Assembly: GCA_031292355.1 (NCBI GenBank)
Contig: JARLHI010000029.1
Location: forward strand, 53,687-117,686
Source of the DNA: Candidatus Obscuribacterales bacterium
GTDB taxonomy: Bacteria > Cyanobacteriota > Vampirovibrionia > Obscuribacterales > Obscuribacteraceae
DNA: 64,000 bases
Direction of reading: 5' to 3'
Position numbers and translations under genes: made by a program. Of this stretch, positions 25,649 to 32,893 are shown one piece after another (the stretch's first letter is position 1; each line of letters opens with the position of its first letter). Under the pieces are notes generated by a model. That model saw only the letters and a program-made list of their open reading frames with translations, searched no databases and was not told the DNA's origin.

Positions 25649-26392
25649 TTATGCTTTCAAAAGCTTTTTGATGTCGTTGAGAGTGCCCTGGAAATAATCC
25701 AGGTCGCAAGGGTCGCTAATACCGTTGACGGTGCCCGTCCAGCTGTATTGCCAAAACGTCCAGTTGGTCCACGGGAGCGGGAACACCGGAACGCTTGCGC
25801 TTGTTGGAAAGGCCACAAATAGCTCATAGGCAGCAAAGGATGGATCGTTGTTTAGCAATGTTTGGGCGTCAGAGTTGTTGATATAAATCAGGGGGCGCAC
25901 TCCAAGCGCGGCTTCGACGGCTGTGAGCCAGTCTTTGACCAATTGGATACGTGCGGCGGTCGAAAATGCTGTCCAGTCCGATGGCACTTCGATGTCTAGC
26001 ACAGGCGGCAGTTCGCCCGATTCCACTTTGCCCACAGTAGAGACAAAGTTAGCTATCTGCGCTTGTCCTGCAGTCTTGGGGCGGAATAGATGATAGGCGC
26101 CCACAATCAAACCGGCAGCCTTGGCGTTTGCGCGATTGCTCGCGAAAAACGGATCCTGGATTGTCACGCCTTCGGTGGCTTTGATGTAGGCAAAGGAAAT
26201 TCCGCTCGCACCAACCTTTGTCCAATCAATCGTCTGCTGAAATGACGACACGTCGAGTCCCGCCAAAAATGCCGATGTAAGTTGCTGTCCTGCTCCGCCG
26301 TTATTTGTCTTTTTTTTTCTGCGACCTGAGTTAGGAATTTTCTCTCGCTTGGGGTTCTTGATGACTTTCTGTTTTTTAGAAATCAGCATCAT
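25649..26392 (-). CDS. GH25 lysozyme (Lyc-type muramidase)
   Basis: 247 residues. A basic Lys/Arg-rich N-terminal tail of about 35 residues, without a classical signal peptide, is followed by a complete GH25 barrel: GLDVSSFQQTIDWTKV with the first catalytic Asp, ISFAYIKATEG, GLIVGAYHLFRP, PPVLDIEVPSDW with the Asp/Glu pair, and WTFWQYSWTGTVNGI plus CDLDYFQG at the end. It should cleave the N-acetylmuramic acid beta-1,4 bond of peptidoglycan. Export without a signal peptide would need lysis or another route, so it may serve predation, competition or a phage remnant; no phage genes are near. The Shine-Dalgarno is GGAGAA. Confidence 0.88.
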   Translation of the reverse strand: MMLISKKQKVIKNPKREKIPNSGRRKKKTNNGGAGQQLTSAFLAGLDVSSFQQTIDWTKVGASGISFAYIKATEGVTIQDPFFASNRANAKAAGLIVGAYHLFRPKTAGQAQIANFVSTVGKVESGELPPVLDIEVPSDWTAFSTAARIQLVKDWLTAVEAALGVRPLIYINNSDAQTLLNNDPSFAAYELFVAFPTSASVPVFPLPWTNWTFWQYSWTGTVNGISDPCDLDYFQGTLNDIKKLLKA

Positions 26393-26559
26393 GGTGCTTT
26401 TTCTCCAGATTTTGAGGATTTCTTCTACCAGCTAGATGATTCATTCAGCGCTATGCGTCGCTGTGAACTAAGGTGAAGCTATTGTCGAAAAGGACTCAGC
26501 TCGAATGCCTCTGAGCCCAGTGCATGATAAGTCTCCGTTTCGGTGTGAATCTGATCAGT

Positions 26560-26985
26560 TTATCTTGTGCATTCAGAGGGACACTTTTTCGCGGAAAGAC
26601 GGAAGCCCCGGTAAGATTTCAGATTGATGATCCTCATGTTGAGACTGTTTTCCCCGGGTCTCTGCGCAGACACTTCAAAGGACGCTAAAATGTTGCGTCG
26701 GTACTTCACCTCCAGAGAGGTCTCAAACCCGAGCTTTTGCAGAAATTCCATCAGGTCGATCGTCCAGCCGGTCGGCATAAAAGTCGGTCGGTAAGTTGCA
26801 AGTCCTGTTCGCGCAAGAAAACCGGGCTTCGAAGTTGCGACGACGCCATCATCCGGAATATTGAACCGGAAACGGGTAATTCCTCCCTTTGTCACCGAAT
26901 TATTCAACGTTTCCTCTAACTCATTCAGCAACTCCATCCAGTGATTCGCGTTGTCGACCGGATAGTTTTTAAGCGCGTTCATCAT
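26560..26985 (-). CDS. Paralogue 1 of a duplicated small gene family
   Basis: 141 residues from ATG 26985, which follows GGAGACAGTT. The core DNANHWMELLNELEETLNN, then VTKGGITRFRFNIPDDGVVA and GWTIDLMEFLQKLGF, is shared almost residue for residue with the next gene upstream (27171-27572). The fold appears alpha/beta: a first amphipathic helix, then beta strands. The C-terminus diverges, ending CPSECTR. No signal or TM, no known family. The untranslated spacer between the copies differs, so the duplication is not recent. Confidence 0.65.
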   Translation of the reverse strand: MMNALKNYPVDNANHWMELLNELEETLNNSVTKGGITRFRFNIPDDGVVATSKPGFLARTGLATYRPTFMPTGWTIDLMEFLQKLGFETSLEVKYRRNILASFEVSAQRPGENSLNMRIINLKSYRGFRLSAKKCPSECTR

Positions 26986-27170
26986 AACTGTCTCCATTTG
27001 GTAGTTTGCAGAAAGGAAGCGGTCTTATTGAATTAAATTTCAATCAGTAGGTAGAGTTGGAAATAACCGAGACTGCGCTTAGTAATCTCCTTTTACTTGA
27101 TCGTCATTGCTAGATGGTCCGCACACTAATGTCGAGAGAGATTTGCTACATGTACATGCGCAACCCCGCT

Positions 27171-27572
27171 TCACTTTTGCGCGGAAAGATAGAAGTCCTG
27201 ATGAGATCTCAGACTGATGCTCATTGTGAGGAGACTGTTTGTTTCGGGCCTCTGGGCAGACACTTTAAAGTGCGGTGAACCGTGGAGATATTCCACGTCC
27301 AGGGAGACCTTGAACCCGAGTTTTTGCAGGAACTCCATCAGGTCGATCGTCCAGCCAACCGGTACGAAAGTCGGTCGGTAGGTTGCCAATCCTGCTCGCA
27401 CAAGAAAACCAGGTTTAGATGTTGCGACGACGCCATTACGCGGAATCTCGAACTGGAAACTGGTGACTCCTTTCTTTGTCACCCAATTATTCAACGTTTC
27501 CTCTAACTCTTTCAGCAACTCCATCCAGTGATTTGCGTTGTCTATCGGATAGTTTTTAAGCGCGTTCTTCAT
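27171..27572 (-). CDS. Paralogue 2 of a duplicated small gene family
   Basis: 133 residues from ATG 27572, placed after TGGAGACATCT; longer starts at 27584 and 27620 are possible but lie on or before the Shine-Dalgarno. Sequence is about 65% identical by eye to the gene at 26560: NALKNYPIDNANHWMELLKE, SKPGFLVRAGLATYRPTF, GWTIDLMEFLQKLGFKVSLD. The leader ATGGAGAC is also conserved between copies. Soluble alpha/beta protein, function unknown. Confidence 0.65.
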   Translation of the reverse strand: MKNALKNYPIDNANHWMELLKELEETLNNWVTKKGVTSFQFEIPRNGVVATSKPGFLVRAGLATYRPTFVPVGWTIDLMEFLQKLGFKVSLDVEYLHGSPHFKVSAQRPETNSLLTMSISLRSHQDFYLSAQK

Positions 27573-27646
27573 AGATGTCTCCATTTGGTAGTTGGCAGCA
27601 AGGAAGCGGCGAAGCGTCACTTCCTTGCTGCGCCGACAAGAGGCGA

Positions 27647-28075
27647 CTAAGCTTCAAAGCCGCCTGAGAGAGCAATGGCAAGAGTAAGACAGGCGAGCAC
27701 TATGAACCCAATGACCCCATAAAAGAGGGTCATCGCCATCACCACTGGGCCGAAAAGCAGATTGACGAGCGCTATTACGCTGACGAAGGCGAATAATCGC
27801 AACCAGGTTTTGCGGCTTTGGGCAGTTTGGTGCTCGCCGTAGTCGTTGTATGGAGCATTTTCGAGATGGCCATCGTCTGATATTATCCTGTTCATCAGCC
27901 TGAGTTGTCGACCATGTTCGCGATAGCCATCTTCGGATTTTGTCCTGGTCGTCAACATGAGTCGCCAGTCATGGTAGATCGATTTGGGTATGCGTGAGAG
28001 CCTGAAGATACAGCCAAGTTGCACCAGGGCACCTACAGCGAGCACAAGCCAAAAGCATTCTTGTTCCAGTGTCAT
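27647..28075 (-). CDS. Three-TM membrane protein
   Basis: 142 residues. TM1 at about 7-26 (FWLVLAVGALVQLGCIFRLS), a hydrophilic cytoplasmic or periplasmic loop of about 60 residues rich in Arg, His and Asp, then TM2 and TM3 at about 92-113 and 115-138 (FAFVSVIALVNLLFGPVVMA; FYGVIGFIVLACLTLAIAL). Gene start follows GAGAC. It is 75 bases upstream of paralogue 2, on the same strand. No family recognised. Confidence 0.6.
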   Translation of the reverse strand: MTLEQECFWLVLAVGALVQLGCIFRLSRIPKSIYHDWRLMLTTRTKSEDGYREHGRQLRLMNRIISDDGHLENAPYNDYGEHQTAQSRKTWLRLFAFVSVIALVNLLFGPVVMAMTLFYGVIGFIVLACLTLAIALSGGFEA

Positions 28076-28174
28076 TTGAGGTCTCCACTAAATTGCCATT
28101 TAGTTCGAATTGAACATCGTCGGTCTTTTAGCTTTCTTCGAGACACAATTAAAATTGGATTGTCCTGCGGGAAA

Positions 28175-28492
28175 TTAACTCAAGTGTCTCTGCGCCCAGA
28201 AGTCGTTGCCACCTGGGTGCGTCGCCTTCGTCTTTTTCGCCACGGCCATTTGCGATTTCTCTGTGGTGCCGCCCGCGGTGCTATTGGGTGAGTGCCTTTC
28301 TGCCCAGAAGCTATCGACCGTAGGTCTGTTAGCAGCGTTTGCCGGTGCGGACTTTGCCATCTCAAACGTCTTTGGGGCAAGTCCTCCGTTGAGTAGTGAC
28401 AGTTTACCCTTGCGTTCGCTTCTGTCGAATCTCGCGGTATTATCGAAGGCCAGGTGAATAGCGCCAGCGCCAAAAGTGGTTGTGTTAAGCAT
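28175..28492 (-). CDS. Small protein with two FWAxRH motifs
   Basis: 105 residues. AAAGGAA lies 6 bases before the start. The second half carries two copies of a short motif 35 residues apart: VDSFWAERHSP and GNDFWAQRHLS, the latter at the extreme C-terminus. The rest is Ala/Lys/Thr-rich and probably disordered. The duplication of an aromatic/charged element supports a real gene over the overlapping frame at 28180-28536, which is Arg/Thr-rich noise. Function unknown. Confidence 0.55.
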   Translation of the reverse strand: MLNTTTFGAGAIHLAFDNTARFDRSERKGKLSLLNGGLAPKTFEMAKSAPANAANRPTVDSFWAERHSPNSTAGGTTEKSQMAVAKKTKATHPGGNDFWAQRHLS

Positions 28493-28610
28493 GCTCTATT
28501 CCTTTCATGTGTTGTTGTTGCTATTTCGAAGAACAAGATGGAACGTATCAGCGAGTAGCTAGCTCTTGTATTTTAGGCAGCAGCGCATAGATTCCGTTTA
28601 TTTGGCTGCA

Positions 28611-28632
28611 TATGTGTCATAGTTGACATATA
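28611..28632. promoter_or_regulatory. FNR-like palindrome upstream of the Crp/Fnr gene
   Basis: TATGTGTCA and TGACATATA form 9-base arms with one mismatch around TAGT. The core TGTCA-N4-TGACA has the 5-4-5 architecture of FNR-family operators (canonical TTGAT-N4-ATCAA). It lies 67 bases before the start of the Crp/Fnr-type gene, so it may be its own operator. Confidence 0.5.
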
Positions 28633-28698
28633 CACATGCGGATTCAACCTAGCTAACTGCTAAACCGTCTGGCGCTACGCAGCCCACACGGTTAAAAA

Positions 28699-29418
28699 AT
28701 GTCATCAATTCTGCCTAAAAATCTTTTGCTTCTTAAGCTCAAACTGCCCGCCAGGCAAGCCTTCTTCAAGGTTGCAGAGATTGTGCATTTTGACCTCAAA
28801 GAAGCGTTGACTGAGCCGAATCAGTCCATCGAATTTGTCGATTTTCCTGAAAGCGGCGTCATGTCTTTGCTGCAACCGCTGTCGGGTGGGGCATTGATAG
28901 AGCTGGCAAATATTGGTTACGAGGGAATGGTCGGTCTGCCTGTAGCCTTCGGTGTACTTTCAATTGGTGAAAAATGCTTTTGTCAGGTCGAAGGAGCCGC
29001 CTGGCGTGTAAAGAGCGAAAACTTTAGAACATTACAAAAACAATATCCAGAGTGGACTGAATTGTGTCAGCGATATGCCATCACTCTCATTGATCAACTT
29101 GGACGCAATGCTGCCTGTAACCGAGTTCATGCCCCCGAACAGCGTTGTGCGCGCTGGCTCCTGCAGACGAACGACCGTTGTCACAACGCTCAATTCGTTT
29201 TGACCCAGGAATTTCTGGCGTTGATGCTTGGTGTTTCGCGCACGGCGGTTAATGTCAGCGCTGGGGTTCTGTCTAAAGCGAAGCTTATAAGTTACGTACG
29301 AGGCAAAGTGACGATACTTGACCGTAAAGGACTGGAAGCGGTTAGTTGTGATTGTTACAACGCTTTGACATCCTATTACGAACAGGTGATTGGGTTGCCG
29401 TCAGAAAGTTTGCAATAG
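28699..29418 (+). CDS. Crp/Fnr-family transcription regulator
   Basis: 239 residues. The N-terminal beta-roll (about 25-130) is of the cyclic-nucleotide-binding type (FPESGVMSLLQPLSGGALIE; YEGMVGLPVAFG) but lacks the phosphate-binding cassette with its conserved Arg/Ser, so it probably does not bind cAMP. A long dimer helix follows, then the winged-helix (EQRCARWLLQTNDR; LTQEFLALMLGVSRTAVNVS). This resembles the Crp/Fnr subgroup with an E-Q-R-x-A-R-W-L motif, in which the ligand is often unknown. Four Cys are present in the C-terminal half but no FNR-type N-terminal cluster. A candidate operator is just upstream. No Shine-Dalgarno is evident before the ATG. Confidence 0.85.
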   Translation: MSSILPKNLLLLKLKLPARQAFFKVAEIVHFDLKEALTEPNQSIEFVDFPESGVMSLLQPLSGGALIELANIGYEGMVGLPVAFGVLSIGEKCFCQVEGAAWRVKSENFRTLQKQYPEWTELCQRYAITLIDQLGRNAACNRVHAPEQRCARWLLQTNDRCHNAQFVLTQEFLALMLGVSRTAVNVSAGVLSKAKLISYVRGKVTILDRKGLEAVSCDCYNALTSYYEQVIGLPSESLQ

Positions 29419-29469
29419 GCGCTGATTTGTTGGTGAAATCAAACGCCACTGCAAATGGTGTCTAGTCCT

Positions 29470-30000
29470 TTATTCATCGTTCGGGTGGTTTTTCCGCCAA
29501 TCCCAATGCAATCCTTTGGCGGCAAGTTCTTCGATGTTTTCGTTGGCGATGGTACCGCGAATCGGCAGCAAGACTCCATTGCCTATGAACACTGCCGCCG
29601 GATACCTCGGATCGCCTTGAATCCACTGTCTCTGAAGCTCGTCGGCTAGCGAAAACTCTTGGGGATCAATAGTGACGACGATCAATTCGTTGTTGCGCTC
29701 TGCGACAAGCTTTTCGAGAGAGGCTCGGCATATAGCGATATCGGCAGGGCGACCAAAGAAGAACAGCACAGAACGCTTCGACTTGTGCTGAGGATCGAGA
29801 TCGTCTGTCAGGTCCAGCATCCGATGGAGCTGAGCGATATTTGCGTCATTCAAGACGATGACTTTGGTGGCGAGTATAGTCGCGTCTGTGGCAGTCGCCG
29901 ATATTGTTGGCGTCTCGGCCGAAGCAGTGTTGCCTACGGCAGCGACGATGACGCAACCAAAAAGGGCGAGCGAATAGAGAAACACTCGGGACTTGATCAT
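29470..30000 (-). CDS. Secreted protein, possibly thioredoxin-like
   Basis: 176 residues from ATG 30000 (AGGAC upstream). A signal peptide (SRVFLYSLALFGCVIVAAVG, cleavage near ASA at about 27) leads to a small alpha/beta domain: KRSVLFFFGRPADIAICRAS, ELIVVTIDPQEF, YPAAVFIGNGVLLPIRGTI. The order beta-alpha-beta then a cis-Pro-like YPAAVFI and a further strand is that of a thioredoxin fold, but the CxxC site is absent (GRPADIAIC). It may be a non-redox thioredoxin-like protein in the periplasm. The longer frame to 30111 has no Shine-Dalgarno. Confidence 0.6.
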   Translation of the reverse strand: MIKSRVFLYSLALFGCVIVAAVGNTASAETPTISATATDATILATKVIVLNDANIAQLHRMLDLTDDLDPQHKSKRSVLFFFGRPADIAICRASLEKLVAERNNELIVVTIDPQEFSLADELQRQWIQGDPRYPAAVFIGNGVLLPIRGTIANENIEELAAKGLHWDWRKNHPNDE

Positions 30001-30164
30001 CTGGATTGTCCTAGGTAGAGAGCTACAGTTCTCAGAGAAGAAGAAACGATGGAGCATGCGCATGTAGCCGAGGGGCACCTGATTGCTACCGGCAGCCCCT
30101 CGACCCGTCACAATTTTTTAAATGCGACTATTATTCGACGTTGCCGCCGATGTGAGGTCTCAGA

Positions 30165-30365
30165 TCAGTAGATATAAGCGCCTTCATGCGCGCTTACGCC
30201 ATGTCGGTCAACACCGGCGCCGATGGAGCCGCCAATTGGACCGAGATTCGCACCCACGCCCGCGTCGCAGCCATATCGGTCGCAGCCGAAGTTGCCGCCG
30301 GCGGCGCAACCAGTGAGAATGAGGGCGGTGCACAGAGCTATGCCGAGAGTGAGGATTTTCTTCAT
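30165..30365 (-). CDS. Small Gly-rich lipoprotein
   Basis: 66 residues starting MKKILTLGIALCTALILTGC. The lipobox LTGC places the acylated Cys at residue 20. The mature part is only about 45 residues, Gly-rich with two Cys (FGCDRYGCDAG) and ends EGAYIY. AAGGAG is 8 bases upstream of ATG 30365. It should be an envelope lipoprotein of the small entericidin-like size class, but no family match is evident. Confidence 0.75.
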   Translation of the reverse strand: MKKILTLGIALCTALILTGCAAGGNFGCDRYGCDAGVGANLGPIGGSIGAGVDRHGVSAHEGAYIY

Positions 30366-30968
30366 CACGTAGTCTCCTTAACCAATGCGCTGCATTTTTC
30401 AGTTCCATCAAAAAGTGAACAGCGCAGTCAATCACTTTTTGAAGCTCGAGGCTTTCCGTCGATGTCTCAACGGGAAGGCAAACTTAGGTCGTCACGTAGT
30501 CTTTGGGAATGAACATGCCGCGCACGACCAAATAGTTTTTCAATCTCTTGGTCGTTTGAGGGCGCTCGATGGGTTGCAGAGTCACCGTTAGTGGTGCATT
30601 GGGGTAAAAGGGGCGCCCGCAGGTTATAATCCGCGGTCGATCACTGGCTGTGGTGTGAATAAGGTGGTTGCGATATTTTTCTAAGGGGAGGATGAACAGT
30701 TTGGATATCAAGAGTGTAATAACTTCGCTGTTCGCCTGCGCTAGTCTTTACGGAAAGCATTTTTGTAAATGTAGATCGAAAGGCCAGCCTGGCCTGGTTC
30801 TTTGCACCGTGCTACTTTCCTCTTAGACGAAACTTAGGCTGTGTAGCAAAACCGGCTTGCATCAATTTCAAAAAAGTGGTCTGCGCGGTGCCCATACACT
30901 AGCTAAGCTGGTATCATGCAGCTGCACAATCTGTACAATCGTTGACCGTTGTTTTGATTGAGACAAGT
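30366..30968. other. Intergenic region, no convincing gene
   Basis: Promoter side of both the small lipoprotein (minus) and the MocR regulator (plus). A minus-strand frame at 30484-30711 has a protein-like C-terminal part (RLKNYLVVRGMFIPKDYVTT) but only a TTG start without Shine-Dalgarno, so I do not call it. A short hairpin of CTTTCCGT/ACGGGAAG lies at about 30455-30479. Confidence 0.4.
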
Positions 30969-32375
30969 ATGAGCCTGCGGCTTTTTCTATCCACAGATGA
31001 ATCGATTCCTTTGCATCGCCGCTTGATTGCGGCACTGATTGAAGCCATTGAGTCTTCACGACTGGAACCAGGTTCTCTTGTGCCGTCGACGCGTGAACTG
31101 GCGCAAACACTGGGATTGTCCCGCGCCACTGTTTCAAAAGCATACGCCGAATTATTGAGAAGCAGTTATCTTGTTACTCGCTCCGGTGGCAAGACCCGGG
31201 TTGCCGAGACTTTACCTGGTCGAGAAACCACCAAGCGCATAGTATTGCCGGTGCGCTCTGATGTCGACGATTTAGTCAGTGCCTATGCTTTGAGATTGAT
31301 GGACAGCGGCATCAAATCTAGCTGGGATCAGCCTTATTCGCCGGCGCCAAATGGTTTGATACCCGTTTTGCAATGGAAACAAATACTGAGTAAATACTGC
31401 AACAATCTCGACTCGTCCAAAATCAACTCTGAGCCATTTGGCGAGGTGCCACTTCGAAACTCGATTGCCACATACCTTCTGCGTGAGCGAGGCATTCACT
31501 GTCTTGCAGAACAAATAATTGTCTTTCAAGAATCGCAAAGCGGTTTGTATCACATCTCCCATGTGCTACTGGACGAGGGAGATGTGGTCGTCGTAGAAGA
31601 CCCCTGTACTGTCAATGCGCGCAACATATTTCTTGCTAAAGGTGCTCGCATTATTGCTGTTCCTGTCGACGAAAATGGACTGGATGTTGATGCTCTGAAT
31701 GAACTGGTGCCAGCGCAAACGAGAGTGAAACTGATTTATGTCACGCCTACATTTCAGGATCCCAGTGGAGTTTGCATGTCGATGGGCAGACGGCAAAAAT
31801 TAATTGCTTTTGCCAGACAACATCGGTCTGCCATTGTGGAAGATGCCTGGGATGGCAGTCACAATTACATCAAAAACATTCCCCCACCTCTGTATAGTCT
31901 CAGTCAGGATGCTAATGTCTTCTATATTTGCAGTTTTTGGAAGTTGTTATATCCGCTTTCAATGGTTAGCTGTCTAGTCATTCCGCCAAGGTTTGCGCCT
32001 TACTTCAAACAGACGAAAAAAATCTCGCAGGAGGCTTCTCCGGGCATCGAGAACACCTTGCAGGAGTTCATCGACGCTGGTCATCTAGAAAAGCACTTAA
32101 AAGCTGCTGTGCGTGCTTTGACACCAGTTCGGCAGAAAGTGATCGAAACGTTGCTTGTGGGCTTTGGCCGGGCAGTCACAATTAGAAAACAAAGTTCTGC
32201 TTACTGGTTAACGGTACAGTTCGACCCGACCTTGTCGTCTGAAGCAATACATGAGAATGCGCATGAATTGGGTCTAACTTTACAACCCACTGACCGTTAC
32301 TATGCCGACCCCGAACAAAGTCCCGTAAACGAGTACATAGTGCCGTTTGCATCGTTTTTCAAAGCAGAAGATTAA
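30969..32375 (+). CDS. MocR/PdxR-type GntR regulator with aminotransferase-like domain
   Basis: 468 residues from ATG 30969; an upstream TTG at 30942 is less likely. The winged-helix GntR domain is at about 10-75 (DESIPLHRRLIAALIEAIES, LVPSTRELAQTLGLSRATVS). The fold-type-I aminotransferase-like domain fills the rest: NPF-equivalent FGEVPLRNSIATYL, YVTPTFQDPSGVCMSM, EDAWDGSHNY and SFWKLLYPLSM, with the PLP-binding Lys retained in SFWK although the surrounding S-x-S-K motif is altered. Such proteins use PLP or an amino-compound adduct as effector and activate neighbouring metabolic genes. Here no obvious target enzyme is adjacent; the next plus-strand gene begins the mxa-like cluster 518 bases away. 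Confidence 0.85.
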   Translation: MSLRLFLSTDESIPLHRRLIAALIEAIESSRLEPGSLVPSTRELAQTLGLSRATVSKAYAELLRSSYLVTRSGGKTRVAETLPGRETTKRIVLPVRSDVDDLVSAYALRLMDSGIKSSWDQPYSPAPNGLIPVLQWKQILSKYCNNLDSSKINSEPFGEVPLRNSIATYLLRERGIHCLAEQIIVFQESQSGLYHISHVLLDEGDVVVVEDPCTVNARNIFLAKGARIIAVPVDENGLDVDALNELVPAQTRVKLIYVTPTFQDPSGVCMSMGRRQKLIAFARQHRSAIVEDAWDGSHNYIKNIPPPLYSLSQDANVFYICSFWKLLYPLSMVSCLVIPPRFAPYFKQTKKISQEASPGIENTLQEFIDAGHLEKHLKAAVRALTPVRQKVIETLLVGFGRAVTIRKQSSAYWLTVQFDPTLSSEAIHENAHELGLTLQPTDRYYADPEQSPVNEYIVPFASFFKAED

Positions 32376-32386
32376 ACATTGTGTGA

Positions 32387-32463
32387 ACCAGTTCTGGTGT
32401 CAAGAGGCGCACCAGTTTGCTTGCGCTAGCATACCAGTTTTCGTTTCATGTTGCGGACCGGTT
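32387..32463 (+). repeat. Direct repeats ACCAGTT/ACCGGTT, spaced 22-24 bases
   Basis: Copies begin at 32387, 32411, 32433 and 32457 (the last is ACCGGTT). Intervals are 24, 22 and 24 bases, close to two helical turns, so a protein could bind them on one face. MocR-type regulators are known to use direct repeats, and such a gene ends 12 bases upstream. Short repeats of this length can also arise by chance. Confidence 0.35.
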
Positions 32464-32714
32464 TTGTTGCGCGGCCTGACTGATGGATACTGTAACAAAA
32501 GCATATTGCTATCGGACCGGCAAACCTTCAAGATATATTTATAATTCCCATGACATCTTCTGCCGGAAAACCACCACCTTCCCAACACCAAAGCACATCA
32601 GACAACCTATAGAGCGCAGTCAGTATGTCATGTAGGGGACGACAGCCTAAAATAGGTTCCTAAGTGAATGTCGCTTTAGCGTATTCAAATTTCACGAATT
32701 CGGCTTTTACGACT

Positions 32715-32734
32715 GTTTGATCCTGGCTCAGGAC
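32715..32734 (+). other. 20-base match to the conserved start of 16S rRNA
   Basis: GTTTGATCCTGGCTCAGGAC is identical to the universally conserved bases near the 5' end of bacterial 16S rRNA (the 27F primer site plus four bases). The similarity stops abruptly on both sides. It is not a 16S gene. A rearrangement scar, an imported fragment or an anti-Shine-Dalgarno-unrelated regulatory mimic are possible; see findings. Confidence 0.5.
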
Positions 32735-32893
32735 ACGGTCTTGCTTCCATCCGCCCAACGTCCGTCTGCTTTGCAGGGATTGTTTCTGCAACCCGGAGTG
32801 AACGCCTATGCACGAAAACAAACACTCGTCGGTTGTGAGACTTGTTCCCTCAGCCGCCTTATCTCTGGACGTAAATGTTGTTAGGAGGTCGCT

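Larger units (their letters stand above)
32376..32893. other. Intergenic region before the 20-kb plus-strand cluster
   Basis: It holds a series of ACCAGTT-type direct repeats just after the regulator gene (32387-32463) and a 20-base identity to the 5' end of 16S rRNA (32715-32734). The remainder is a long untranslated leader ending in TTAGGAGGTCGCT before ATG 32894. No coding frame is credible. Confidence 0.5.

Noticed and set aside
30484..30711. A 75-residue minus-strand frame with a protein-like end
   Set aside because: Only a TTG start, no ribosome site and no recognisable family; left as unsupported.
32715..32734. Partial 16S rRNA gene
   Set aside because: Only 20 bases match and the rest is unrelated, so it is not an rRNA gene; kept as an observation only.
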